From contig NZ_JAHZMP010000002.1 of NCBI RefSeq assembly GCF_020748465.1, forward strand, positions 1 through 64,000: a stretch of DNA of 64,000 nucleotides. Reading direction: 5' to 3'. The position numbers and the translations under genes are program-made. A model generated the notes under the pieces. The model saw only the letters and a list, made by a program, of their open reading frames with translations, was not told where the DNA came from and did no database searches. The stretch is from Terrisporobacter mayombei. Lineage in GTDB: Bacteria; Bacillota; Clostridia; Peptostreptococcales; Peptostreptococcaceae. This document shows positions 25,104 through 34,060 of the stretch, piece after piece. Position 1 is the first letter of the stretch. Every line of letters begins with the position of its first letter.

Positions 25104-25805
25104 ATGAAATTAAACAAAATGGTAGCAGTAGCTTTAGGTGTTGTTCTTACATCATCAACAGTATTATCACAAGTAGAAGTGGCGGATGCAGCATCTAAAC
25201 ATATAGGAAGTACAAAAGCAAAGGAAATTATGTTAAAGAAAGTTCCAGGAGCTAAGATAGTTAAATTTAGATTAGATAATGATAAGACTCCAGAGTACGA
25301 AGGAGAATTAACAAAAGGAAGTTATAAGTACGAAATAGATGTAAATGCTAATAGCGGAAAAATAACAGATTACGAAAAGGAAAAAATAAAAAAATCTTCT
25401 TCAAAATACATAGGAGAAGCTAAGGCAAAAGAGATAATGTTAAAGAAAGTCCCAGGAGCAGAAATAGTTAAATTTAAATTAGATAAGGATGATACAGCAG
25501 AATATGAAGGTGAATTAAGAAAAGGTAACTATGAATATGAAATATCAGTAAATGCTAAAAGTGGAAAAATAACAGAATTTGAAAAAGAAAAAGTAATAAC
25601 TTCTTCTAAAAAGTTAGTAGGAGAAACTAGAGCAAAAGAGATAATGTTAAAGAAAGTCCCAGGAACAAAAATAGTTAAATTTGAGTTAGATAATGACAAA
25701 ACACCAGAATATGAAGGCGAACTAAGAAAAGGTAACTATGAATATGAAATAACAGTTAATGCTATGACAGGAAAAATAACAGAATTTGAAAAAGATAATG
25801 ATTAA
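25104..25805 (+). CDS. Secreted protein with three PepSY repeats
   Basis: A signal peptide (about 1-29) is followed by three tandem copies of a PepSY-type unit of about 65 residues, starting near 33, 98 and 164. Each reads IG(E)xxAKEIMLKKVPGA, then IVKFxLDxDxTxEYEGEL, KG.YxYEI and VNAxxGKIT. PepSY domains are linked to inhibition of secreted peptidases and occur on many surface proteins; here no peptidase is fused or adjacent. The near-identity of the repeats indicates recent internal duplication. It is monocistronic, with an AGGAG site and a strong terminator. Confidence 0.85.
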   Translation: MKLNKMVAVALGVVLTSSTVLSQVEVADAASKHIGSTKAKEIMLKKVPGAKIVKFRLDNDKTPEYEGELTKGSYKYEIDVNANSGKITDYEKEKIKKSSSKYIGEAKAKEIMLKKVPGAEIVKFKLDKDDTAEYEGELRKGNYEYEISVNAKSGKITEFEKEKVITSSKKLVGETRAKEIMLKKVPGTKIVKFELDNDKTPEYEGELRKGNYEYEITVNAMTGKITEFEKDND

Positions 25806-25848
25806 TAAAAAATAATTTTTAGTGGTAAAATATAAATAATGTCAATAA

Positions 25849-25890
25849 AAAAACCTTAGAGTGAAGTGAAATTCATTCTAAGGTTTTTAA
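25849..25890 (+). terminator. Terminator after PepSY gene
   Basis: Stem AAAAACCTTAGA / TCTAAGGTTTTT. Confidence 0.88.
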
Positions 25891-25981
25891 TTTCTAAATA
25901 TAAAAACTGATAGTTTTAAAAGGAGTATATAAGGTAAAATATATAATATAGATAATTATAAAAATAAAAAGGAATAGGCAT

Positions 25982-27742
25982 ATGAAAAAAGAGAGAAGAC
26001 GCATAATTATTGATTTTGAAGTATTGTCCAAAGGCGGATTTTGGATGTGCTGTATGAAAGATTATAAAACAGAAAAAGAACATATCATCATTAATAATAG
26101 AGACGAATTTCTTAGAGTCTTTAATAAAAATAAAGACTCTGTTTGGGTAGGTTATAATATAAAAGGATATGATCAATGGATAATGAAGGCAATAATTGCA
26201 GGAATAGATCCTGGTATTATATCAGAAAAGATAATTGAACAAAATATTTCTCCTTATGCAGTAGACAGAAGTTTAAATAGAATTCCCATAAATATTTTTG
26301 AATTAAATGACAGTTATAGAAGTTTAAAAGAATTGGAATTATTTATGGGAGAAGATATAAGAGAAAGTACTGTCTCTTTTGATTTAAATAGCTATCCTAC
26401 AAAAGAAGAAATTGAAGAACTTACTACTTATTGTCTTCATGATGTTAGAATGACTTTTAAAGTATTTCAAGAAGTTTATTACAAATACGAGGCACAACTG
26501 GGATTAATAGAATATTTTAACTTAGATGAAAGTATGATGAACAAAACGGAGGCCCAGTTAAGTGCACATATTCTTGGAGCTAAAAAGCCTAATTATCCTA
26601 GGGAAGATGTAGCAGACTTTGAAATAATCAATACTATAGAACTTAGCAAGTATAATAATATAAAACAGTGGTATGAAGATTATAATAATAGAGATTTTAA
26701 AAAATATCTAAGAGCAAATGTATATGGAGTTGACACAGATTTTGGATGGGGAGGTCTTCATTCTGCAAGAAAAAAATACAAAGGTGAAGATTTTATTGTG
26801 AACTCCGATGTTAGTTCATTTTATCCATCTATTATGATAGAATATGAACTTCTTAGTAGAAACGTTCAAAACCCAAGCAAGTTTAAAGAAATAAGAGATA
26901 CAAGATTTAAATTTAAAAAAGAAAAAAATCCTATAGAAAAATCACTTAAACTTGTACTTAACTCCACATATGGTGCATGTTTAGATGTAAATAATGATTT
27001 ATATGACCAAAGACAAGGAATAGCTATTTGTGTTAATGGACAGTTATTACTTCTTGATTTAATAGAAAAAGTTGAATTAATATTTGGTGATAGGGCAGAG
27101 TTTATACAAGGAAATACAGATGGTATCATGTTTAAATTTAAGTCTAAAGAAGATGTGAACAAATATTTACAGATCTGTCAAGAGTGGAGCGAAAGAACAA
27201 AAATGAATTTAGATCATGATTTCATTAGAAAAATAATTCAAAAAGATGTAAATAATTATGTATATGTTAAAGAAGATAATAGCATAAAGAGTAAGGGTGC
27301 TTATGTGAAAAAACTAAGTTTAGTAGACAATGATTTATTTATTGTAAATAAAGCTATTAAAGAAAAGTTGATAAATAACGTAGAAATAGAAAAAACGATT
27401 AATGATAGTAATGACCTAATGGATTTTCAAAAATGTGTTAAAATCACAGGTAAATATAGTCATGCAGTTTATGGTAGAGAAAATATAAATCTTAAGGTAC
27501 TTAGAGTATTTGCTAGTAAATCCAGCAGTGACAATGCCATAATGAAAATGAAAAGTGATGGAAAATTAGAAAAGATAAGTTATACTCCTGATAGAGTTTT
27601 TATTGATAATCATAGGGTAATTAATAAAGAAATACCGGAGAAGTTAGATAAGTCGTGGTATATTAAATTGGCAAAAGATAGGTTGGAAAGTTTTGTTCCA
27701 GAAAATTCATTTACTTTGTTTGACTATTTTAATATGATTTAA
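25982..27742 (+). CDS. Phage-like family B DNA polymerase with 3'-5' exonuclease domain
   Basis: A 586-residue family B (PolB) polymerase. Exonuclease motifs: Exo I DFE (Asp11, Glu13), Exo II in YNIKGYDQW, Exo III YCLHD. Polymerase motif A is DVSSFYPSIM (Asp276), motif B is KLVLNSTYGA (Lys323) and motif C is GNTDG. In motif C the first Asp of the usual DTD is Asn378, but the second, metal-binding Asp380 is kept. A KGAY lysine motif follows. It therefore looks active. Such short PolB enzymes are typical of phages and mobile elements, not of clostridial chromosomes. No capsid, integrase, primase or terminal-protein gene is near, and the gene has its own terminators on both sides. Codon use is ordinary. 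Confidence 0.85.
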   Translation: MKKERRRIIIDFEVLSKGGFWMCCMKDYKTEKEHIIINNRDEFLRVFNKNKDSVWVGYNIKGYDQWIMKAIIAGIDPGIISEKIIEQNISPYAVDRSLNRIPINIFELNDSYRSLKELELFMGEDIRESTVSFDLNSYPTKEEIEELTTYCLHDVRMTFKVFQEVYYKYEAQLGLIEYFNLDESMMNKTEAQLSAHILGAKKPNYPREDVADFEIINTIELSKYNNIKQWYEDYNNRDFKKYLRANVYGVDTDFGWGGLHSARKKYKGEDFIVNSDVSSFYPSIMIEYELLSRNVQNPSKFKEIRDTRFKFKKEKNPIEKSLKLVLNSTYGACLDVNNDLYDQRQGIAICVNGQLLLLDLIEKVELIFGDRAEFIQGNTDGIMFKFKSKEDVNKYLQICQEWSERTKMNLDHDFIRKIIQKDVNNYVYVKEDNSIKSKGAYVKKLSLVDNDLFIVNKAIKEKLINNVEIEKTINDSNDLMDFQKCVKITGKYSHAVYGRENINLKVLRVFASKSSSDNAIMKMKSDGKLEKISYTPDRVFIDNHRVINKEIPEKLDKSWYIKLAKDRLESFVPENSFTLFDYFNMI

Positions 27743-27747
27743 ACATG

Positions 27748-27779
27748 AAAAAGAGCCGTATAAAATACGGCTCTTTTAT
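27748..27779. terminator. Bidirectional terminator between polymerase and carD
   Basis: Stem AAAAGAGCCGTAT / ATACGGCTCTTTT with a three-base loop and T-runs on both strands. Confidence 0.88.
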
Positions 27780-27781
27780 TT

Positions 27782-27870
27782 GGGCTAGCGTCATACTTAT
27801 ACTAGATGTATAAGTTCCCACTTATGAATATAATTATAAGTTATCCATTCATAAAAGTAAATGGAATTAT
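27782..27870 (-). other. Three-hairpin 3' region of the carD transcript
   Basis: On the minus strand, between the carD stop and the shared terminator, three hairpins follow each other: CCATT/AATGG, ACTTATAA/TTCATAAGT and a GGGAACTTATAC/GTATAAGT...CCC stem. No ORF is present. This looks like a structured 3' untranslated region. Confidence 0.4.
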
Positions 27871-27919
27871 TTGTAAAATAAGCCGTAATTTAAATAAGAT
27901 AAGGTTAAAAAACCCTACT

Positions 27920-28420
27920 CTACTGTGGAATATTATTTAAGATAAAAGAAGGTACGTCTTGGACAGGTATATTTAGAACTGTGGCAAATTCCTCATCTAT
28001 TAATTTTTCAGCAGTCTTTTTAAAATCTTCATCTGTTTTAGATATTTTTTTCCCAATAGATAATTTCTCTTGTTCGATAAGAGTAATACTTTTTACTACC
28101 TGAGCAAGTTCTTCACACTCATTATTTTTTATTACTGATTTAAAGTGCTCACTTCTTTGTCTATCATTTTCAATTTTAAGTACATCTAGATTAGGTATAC
28201 TTTTTATTATTGATAGTACTTCTTTCTCTGATAGAAGGTGTCTCATAACTACTTTTTTATTGTCGGTAGGAACTTTGATGATAGTATTTTTATCAGAATA
28301 AACTGGTTGTATTACATAATAGGATTTACGGCCTATGTAGATATTTTCTTCTTCTACAATATCTAATATTTTACAAACACTCATTGAACCATAAATTACA
28401 TAATCATTTTTGCTAAACAT
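27920..28420 (-). CDS. CarD family transcriptional regulator
   Basis: A 166-residue protein with an N-terminal CarD/TRCF RNA-polymerase-interacting domain (about 1-60, YVIYGSMSVCKILDI, then YYVIQPVY and IKVPTDN) and a helical C-terminal DNA-binding domain (about 65-165). CarD proteins bind the RNA polymerase beta subunit and the upstream edge of the promoter bubble and tune initiation. Several paralogues occur in clostridia, so this one may be condition-specific. The AGGGG site is present. A hairpin-forming inverted repeat lies 30-55 bases upstream of the start. Confidence 0.88.
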   Translation of the reverse strand: MFSKNDYVIYGSMSVCKILDIVEEENIYIGRKSYYVIQPVYSDKNTIIKVPTDNKKVVMRHLLSEKEVLSIIKSIPNLDVLKIENDRQRSEHFKSVIKNNECEELAQVVKSITLIEQEKLSIGKKISKTDEDFKKTAEKLIDEEFATVLNIPVQDVPSFILNNIPQ

Positions 28421-28447
28421 GTAAGAATCACCCCTTATAATAATAAT

Positions 28448-28476
28448 TTTGATAAATGGGATTAACTTATCAAAAC
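28448..28476 (-). promoter_or_regulatory. Inverted repeat in the carD 5' region
   Basis: TTTTGATAA-N11-TTATCAAAA, perfect arms, 28-56 bases upstream of the carD start. It may be an operator or an mRNA hairpin. Confidence 0.5.
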
Positions 28477-28545
28477 TTTGCGCTATACTTATATTCTATC
28501 ATACTTTGCATGGTGTATGTAAGATTTATAAAATACACAAAAATA

Positions 28546-28578
28546 AACCCATGGCTAATTAGCTATAGGTTCATTTTT
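28546..28578 (-). terminator. Terminator of the small minus-strand unit
   Basis: On the minus strand the stem AACCTATAGCTA / TAGCCATGGGTT (with G.U pairing and one mismatch) is followed by TTATTTTT. Confidence 0.6.
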
Positions 28579-28592
28579 AGAGAACTTCATAA

Positions 28593-28721
28593 TTAACAAT
28601 TTTCAAAAGTAGTAGTATCTAAATTAGTATATATAATTCCACTACTTACTCCAAAGAAATTAAGGCTAGAGTCTGCGAAAGAAGGCTCATAGCCTAAATT
28701 TAAGCTATTTCTTCGTATCAT
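28593..28721 (-). CDS. Small protein, 42 residues, coupled to an upstream 15-codon ORF
   Basis: A minus-strand ORF starting MIRRNSLNLGYEPSFADSSL and ending TTTFENC. Its ATG overlaps the TGA of a preceding 15-codon ORF (ATGA overlap). The unit has a good SigA promoter and a terminator, so it is likely expressed. The two parts have similar Asn/Ser/Leu composition and might be one 57-residue protein broken or recoded at an A-run. I do not recognise it. Confidence 0.5.
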   Translation of the reverse strand: MIRRNSLNLGYEPSFADSSLNFFGVSSGIIYTNLDTTTFENC

Positions 28722-28765
28722 TTTTCAGTTAAAGCCAAATTATTAGAAGTTGAATTCTCATTCAT
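28718..28765 (-). CDS. 15-codon leader ORF of the small minus-strand unit
   Basis: Encodes MNENSTSNNLALTEK and then TGA. A GGGG site lies seven bases before the ATG. It could be a leader peptide, or the front part of one gene with the following ORF, separated by a -1 shift in GAAAAATGA. Confidence 0.4.
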   Translation of the reverse strand: MNENSTSNNLALTEK

Positions 28766-28807
28766 GTTTAATCCCCGCATTTTAGTTGTTTTGTTTTTAT
28801 AATATAT

Positions 28808-28836
28808 ATTGTATGAGAGGGATGAGTTAATGTCGA
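28808..28836 (-). promoter_or_regulatory. SigA promoter of the small minus-strand unit
   Basis: On the minus strand TCGACA, 17 bases, TACAAT, about 45 bases before the first ATG. The remaining 28837-29022 region shows only AT-rich DNA. Confidence 0.55.
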
Positions 28837-29022
28837 TTCAAAATTAGAGAATTATGGAAAATTTAAATATTTAAAAAATCCTAAATACAATAAAAAATCA
28901 AAAACTATAAAATCTAGATTGTAGATTTAAAGTTTTGGTGATGAGCTCATAATATAATAATGATGTATATAAAAATTCTATTAATAAAAACTAATACTAG
29001 ATTTAACTGATAGGAGGCAAAA

Positions 29023-30078
29023 ATGAATTGTAAGTGGGTTTCTAATGAAGATAGAAATTTAAAGTGCAGTAGACATGCGGGCTCATCTGGTTATTGTCTT
29101 TTTCACAAAGAAAACAAAAATAAAAGAGAAAGAGCTTTATTTGATGCGTATATAAAAAAAGGTGAAATTAGTGATTTTACAGGATTTTGTTTTGAGGATA
29201 AATTTTATATTAGTAAAATAGTAAACTTTGAGTATGAAAAATTAAAATTTTGCGAAGCTATATTTAAAGCTGAAGCTAACTTTAGTGATTTTATATTTAA
29301 AAATACTGTAGATTTTACAAATGCCCAGTTTGAATCTTACATTTGCTTTAAGCAATCAGCTTTTTTAGGAAACTGTATATTCCATAAAACTATTTTTAAT
29401 ACTAAATATATAAATGAAGAAGTCTTTGAAAAATCAGATTTCAATGGACAGAAACTTATAGTAGAAAAATGTGTTAGCTTTCCTCGTTTAGATGGAATTG
29501 TTTTCTCACCATATACAAAATTTATTTTAAAAGATACATATTATAATAAAGAAAGCTCCTTATGTGGTAGAAATAATTATAAGATAGCAAGAATACAGGC
29601 AAAAATAACAGAAGATAACGAAAATATTGGTTACTATTATTATAATGAAAGAAATTATGCTAGTAATTTCTTGAAAAGCAAGAAGTACAACGGGTATAGG
29701 GACTATTTAGTTAATGATTTTTTTGATTTTTTATCAAAACATTTTATAGGTTATGGAGAAAAGCCTATAAAACTATTATTAATAAGTTTTTCAATTATAA
29801 GCTTATTTGCTTTTATATACTTATTTACAGGAATAAAAAGTCTTTACCACGGATTAATAAAAATAAATTTGTTAAATAATACATATTCACTTTATGATTT
29901 TGTTACTTTTTATATGGAATCTTGGTATTTTTCCATGATGACATTTAGCACTGTGGGATATGGCGATTTTATTGCCTTTGGTTTATTAAGCAAAATGTTA
30001 GTATGTCTAGAAGTTTTTTTAGGAATAACAATACATGCCACATGGACATCTGTATTATTCTCAAGAATGATAAAATAA
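29023..30078 (+). CDS. Pentapeptide-like repeat protein fused to a two-TM potassium channel
   Basis: A 351-residue protein with an unusual architecture. The N-terminus has a Cys/His cluster (Cys3, Cys15, His18, Cys25, His28) that could bind zinc. Residues about 65-165 show pentapeptide-like spacing (FCEAIFKAEANFSDFIFKN, then VDFTNAQF and SAFLGNCIF). A membrane pore domain (about 245-350) then has two membrane helices and the filter TVGYGD at residues 310-315, which defines K+ selectivity. The pore helix SWYFSMMTFS precedes it. It is probably a ligand- or protein-gated K+ channel with a cytosolic sensor. The GAGG site is good. It is monocistronic. Confidence 0.85.
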   Translation: MNCKWVSNEDRNLKCSRHAGSSGYCLFHKENKNKRERALFDAYIKKGEISDFTGFCFEDKFYISKIVNFEYEKLKFCEAIFKAEANFSDFIFKNTVDFTNAQFESYICFKQSAFLGNCIFHKTIFNTKYINEEVFEKSDFNGQKLIVEKCVSFPRLDGIVFSPYTKFILKDTYYNKESSLCGRNNYKIARIQAKITEDNENIGYYYYNERNYASNFLKSKKYNGYRDYLVNDFFDFLSKHFIGYGEKPIKLLLISFSIISLFAFIYLFTGIKSLYHGLIKINLLNNTYSLYDFVTFYMESWYFSMMTFSTVGYGDFIAFGLLSKMLVCLEVFLGITIHATWTSVLFSRMIK

Positions 30079-30158
30079 TCCTAGAAAATAATTCAAGATT
30101 ATTACTCAATTAAAGGGGAAAAATAATTTAGACTAAAATTACCAAGAAGGTGAGAATT

Positions 30159-31340
30159 TTGAAAAAAGGAGCACAAGTATTACTAGTTTTTCTAATCATT
30201 ATAAGTATCGTTATTCCTAGTATTTCTTATGGTGAAAATACAAATGTAGACAAGTTTTCCAAGTCATCTATATTAATTGACCAAGACACTGGTAGAGCTT
30301 TGTATGAAAAAAATCCTGATGAAAAAAGACCTTTGGCCAGTCTTAGTAAGATGATGACATTTTTAATTGCTATCGAAGCAATTAATAATAAGGAGGTAAA
30401 TCCTCAAGATATTATTGTTGTGGACAAAGATATAGCAAAAGTAAGAGGATCTTCTTATAAATTAAAAGAAGGAGAAAAGGTACCACTGATAGAGCTTATG
30501 AAGGGCTTAATGATAGTATCAGGAAATGATGCAGCAGTAGCAATATCAAAACATATTGGAAAAAGTGAAGAAAAATTTGTAGAGAGAATGAATAAAAGAG
30601 CAAAAGAAATAGGGATGACAAATACCTCATTTGTAAATTGTAATGGTCTTCCAATATATAGTTTATCTGATCCTAAAAAGCCACCAAAAGAAAATATCTC
30701 TACAGCAAGAGATATTGCAAAATTAGGTAAGTTTATGATGGATAATTATGAAAAAGAAGTGACAGCCATAACAGATATGCAAACTTACACCTATTCAAAA
30801 AGAGGTTTTTGTAAAAATAACACCAATGGACTCCTTTCCATAATACCTGAGGTAGATGGAATAAAAACAGGATATACAGGTAATGCAGGATACTGTTTAG
30901 CTTTTTCAATGAAAATCGATGAAGATACTAAAAATATAGAAAATAGATTAATAGGGGTATCTCTTGGAGCTAATCATAAAAATAAAAGAATTCAAGCGTG
31001 TCTTGCAATGCTTAAGTATGGAAAAGAAAATTTTACTACACAGAAAGTTATGAGTAAAGAAGATTTAATTGGTAAAAAATATTTAAAGGGACTAGAAGAG
31101 TTAGAAATTACCTTAGAAAGTGAAGATGATTTAATAATAGTTAAAAAAAATGATGAAAATATAAATACACAACTCACATTTAAGGAGATTAAATTACCTA
31201 TTAAAAAAGGTGACGTATTAGGTGTAATAAAATACTATAATGATGATGGAGAAATTTTAGGCACTAGTGAAATAGTAAGTAGAGAAGACTTATGTGATAT
31301 TTCATTAAAAACAAGAATAAAAATTTTGTTTGCAGATTAA
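30159..31340 (+). CDS. dacF: D-alanyl-D-alanine carboxypeptidase (class C-type low-mass PBP, DacF-like)
   Basis: Trims the terminal D-Ala of peptidoglycan stem peptides. A signal peptide (about 1-25) is followed by the penicillin-binding motifs SLSK (Ser61, Lys64 from the TTG start), SGND and KTGYTG, and then the PBP5-like C-terminal domain. I prefer the TTG at 30159, spaced normally from AAGGTGA, over the GTG at 30150 inside that site. About 393 residues is typical. The C-terminus lacks a clear amphipathic anchor. The family is certain; which Dac paralogue is less so. Confidence 0.9.
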   Translation: MKKGAQVLLVFLIIISIVIPSISYGENTNVDKFSKSSILIDQDTGRALYEKNPDEKRPLASLSKMMTFLIAIEAINNKEVNPQDIIVVDKDIAKVRGSSYKLKEGEKVPLIELMKGLMIVSGNDAAVAISKHIGKSEEKFVERMNKRAKEIGMTNTSFVNCNGLPIYSLSDPKKPPKENISTARDIAKLGKFMMDNYEKEVTAITDMQTYTYSKRGFCKNNTNGLLSIIPEVDGIKTGYTGNAGYCLAFSMKIDEDTKNIENRLIGVSLGANHKNKRIQACLAMLKYGKENFTTQKVMSKEDLIGKKYLKGLEELEITLESEDDLIIVKKNDENINTQLTFKEIKLPIKKGDVLGVIKYYNDDGEILGTSEIVSREDLCDISLKTRIKILFAD

Positions 31341-31389
31341 TATCTAAAGATTAGTTAATAATTATAATGTAAGGTTATATTAAATTATA

Positions 31390-31418
31390 TTGAAATTTAT
31401 TTTTTCCTATGTTATACT
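31390..31418 (+). promoter_or_regulatory. SigA promoter of the rpsB operon
   Basis: TTGAAA, 17 bases, TATACT. The predicted transcript has a leader of about 115 bases before rpsB. Confidence 0.75.
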
Positions 31419-31424
31419 ATCAGA

Positions 31425-31535
31425 GGTGAAAAAATAAAATATAAACATCACACACGGCTATGGGATCCTTAAAAGGTGCCATAAAATGGTTTTTTAGGGA
31501 GTTGATCATGCCGGAGGTACAAAACCAAGGAGGTA
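31425..31535 (+). promoter_or_regulatory. Structured leader of rpsB
   Basis: The leader folds with CGGC (about 31456) pairing to GCCG (about 31512) around an inner TATGG / CCATA hairpin. The GC content is higher than in nearby spacers. The position fits an autoregulatory ribosomal-protein leader bound by S2. The identity is inferred from position and fold. Confidence 0.5.
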
Positions 31536-31539
31536 CAAT

Positions 31540-32262
31540 ATGTCAGTAATATCAATGAAACAATTATTAGAAGCTGGTGTTCACTTTGGACATCAAACAA
31601 GAAGATGGAATCCTAAAATGTCAAGATTCATCTTCACAGAAAGAAACGGAATCTATATAATAGATTTACAAAAAACAGTTAAAAAAGTTGAAGAAGCTTA
31701 CAAATTCGTTAAAGAAGTAGCTGAAACTGGAAAGCCAATCTTATTCGTAGGAACTAAGAAACAAGCTCAAGAAGCTATAAAAGAAGAAGCTGAAAGATGT
31801 GGAATGTTCTTCGTAAACGAAAGATGGTTAGGTGGAATGTTAACTAACCACCAAACAATTCAAACAAGAATTAAAAAATTAAGAGAATTAGAAAAAATGG
31901 AAAACGAAGGTGTATTCAACGTTCTTCCTAAAAAAGAAGTTATAAAATTAAACGCTGAAAAAGAAAAATTAGAAAAATACTTAGGCGGAATAAAAGACAT
32001 GCCTGAATTACCAGGAGCTATATTCGTAGTAGACCCAAGAAAAGAAAATATAGCTATACAAGAAGCTCACAGATTAGGTATACCAGTAGTTGGTATAGTT
32101 GATACAAACTGTGATCCAGATGAATTAGATTTACCAATACCAGGAAATGATGATGCTATAAGAGCTGTTAAATTAATAACTGGTGCAATGGCTACTGCTG
32201 TAATAGAAGGTAGACAAGGTGCTGAAGAAGAAGTTGTTGAGGAACAAACTCAAGAACAATAA
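31540..32262 (+). CDS. rpsB: 30S ribosomal protein S2
   Basis: A 240-residue S2 with the family blocks [32 protein letters not shown] and [13 protein letters not shown]. It binds the 30S subunit between head and body and recruits S1-like factors. It has the glutamate-rich C-terminal tail common in clostridia. Codon use is strongly biased, as expected for a highly expressed gene. First gene of the rpsB-tsf-pyrH-frr cluster. Confidence 0.98.
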   Translation: MSVISMKQLLEAGVHFGHQTRRWNPKMSRFIFTERNGIYIIDLQKTVKKVEEAYKFVKEVAETGKPILFVGTKKQAQEAIKEEAERCGMFFVNERWLGGMLTNHQTIQTRIKKLRELEKMENEGVFNVLPKKEVIKLNAEKEKLEKYLGGIKDMPELPGAIFVVDPRKENIAIQEAHRLGIPVVGIVDTNCDPDELDLPIPGNDDAIRAVKLITGAMATAVIEGRQGAEEEVVEEQTQEQ

Positions 32263-32270
32263 AAAAAAAT

Positions 32271-32298
32271 AAATGGTAAGGGGGGTCCCTTACCATTT
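32271..32298 (+). other. Hairpin between rpsB and tsf
   Basis: Perfect stem AAATGGTAAGGG / CCCTTACCATTT with a short loop but no T-run. It is more likely an RNA-processing or partial-attenuation element than a full terminator. Confidence 0.6.
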
Positions 32299-32320
32299 AG
32301 AATATATAGGAGGAATAATA

Positions 32321-33232
32321 ATGGCTAACATAACTGCACAAATGGTTAAAGAATTAAGAGAAACTACTGGAGCTGGAATGCTTGATTGCAAAAAAGCTTT
32401 ACAAGAAGCTGAAGCTAACATGGAAAAAGCGATAGATTTATTAAGAGAAAAAGGTTTATCAAAAGCTGCTAAAAAAGCTGATAGAGTTGCTGCTGAAGGT
32501 TTAGTAACTATAGAAGTAAATGCTGACAATACTGTTGCTGCAATAGTAGAAGTAAACTCAGAAACTGACTTCGTTGCTAAAAATGAAGATTTCAAAGTAT
32601 TCGTTAAGGATGCTGCTGAAATGGCATTAGCTACTGAAGCTACTGAAATAGAAGTATTATTAGCTGAAAATCACAAAGAAGGAAAAGCGTTAAAAGACGT
32701 ATTAAACGATAGAATAGCTAAAATAGGTGAAAAATTAGACTTCAGAAGATTCGAAAAATTAACTACTGAAGGCCAAATAGCTGGATACATACATGGAGCT
32801 GGAAAAATAGGTGTTTTAGTTGAATTATTAACTGAAGCAAGAGATGAAAAAGTATTAACAATGGGTAAAGATATAGCTATGCAAGTTGCTGCTATGAACC
32901 CAAAATATGTTTCAAGAGATGATGTTGATCAAACTTATATAGCTCATGAAACAGAAGTTTTAACTGCTCAAGCGTTAAACGAAGGAAAACCTGCTAACAT
33001 AGTTGAGAAAATGGTTAAAGGTAGATTAGAAAAAGAATTAAAAGAAGTTTGCTTGTTAGAACAAACATTCGTAAAAGATTCTGATTTAACTATAAAGAAA
33101 TTAGTAGCAAACACTGCTAAAGAAGTTGGTTCAGACATACAAGTTGGTAGAGTTGTAAGATTCGAAGTTGGTGAAGGTATAGAAAAGAAAGAAGAAAACT
33201 TTGCTGAAGAAGTTGCTAAGCAACTTAAGTAA
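32321..33232 (+). CDS. tsf: Translation elongation factor Ts
   Basis: The GDP exchange factor for EF-Tu. 303 residues with the N-terminal TAQMVKELRETTGAGMLDCKKAL block and the TDFVA motif of the exchange core. I start at ATG 32321, preceded by AGGAGG; the open frame upstream passes through the intergenic hairpin. The GAT/GCT-rich codon use resembles rpsB. Confidence 0.97.
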   Translation: MANITAQMVKELRETTGAGMLDCKKALQEAEANMEKAIDLLREKGLSKAAKKADRVAAEGLVTIEVNADNTVAAIVEVNSETDFVAKNEDFKVFVKDAAEMALATEATEIEVLLAENHKEGKALKDVLNDRIAKIGEKLDFRRFEKLTTEGQIAGYIHGAGKIGVLVELLTEARDEKVLTMGKDIAMQVAAMNPKYVSRDDVDQTYIAHETEVLTAQALNEGKPANIVEKMVKGRLEKELKEVCLLEQTFVKDSDLTIKKLVANTAKEVGSDIQVGRVVRFEVGEGIEKKEENFAEEVAKQLK

Positions 33233-33241
33233 TAGTTAACC

Positions 33242-33271
33242 AAAAGAGAGCACTTATGTGTTCTCTTTTTT
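33242..33271 (+). terminator. Terminator after tsf
   Basis: Stem AAAAGAGAGCAC / GTGTTCTCTTTT with T-run. Readthrough or a second promoter must serve pyrH. Confidence 0.8.
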
Positions 33272-33305
33272 AAAAAATAGAATAAATAATAAAAAATGTA
33301 TATGA

Positions 33306-34028
<723 letters not shown>

Positions 34029-34060
34029 TTAAAAACTAATTAAACGAAGGAGGAGTAAAA

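Noticed and set aside
25982..27742. Prophage or integrated element at the DNA polymerase
   Set aside because: No integrase, att repeats, structural, primase or terminal-protein genes are within reach; neighbours are ordinary chromosomal genes.
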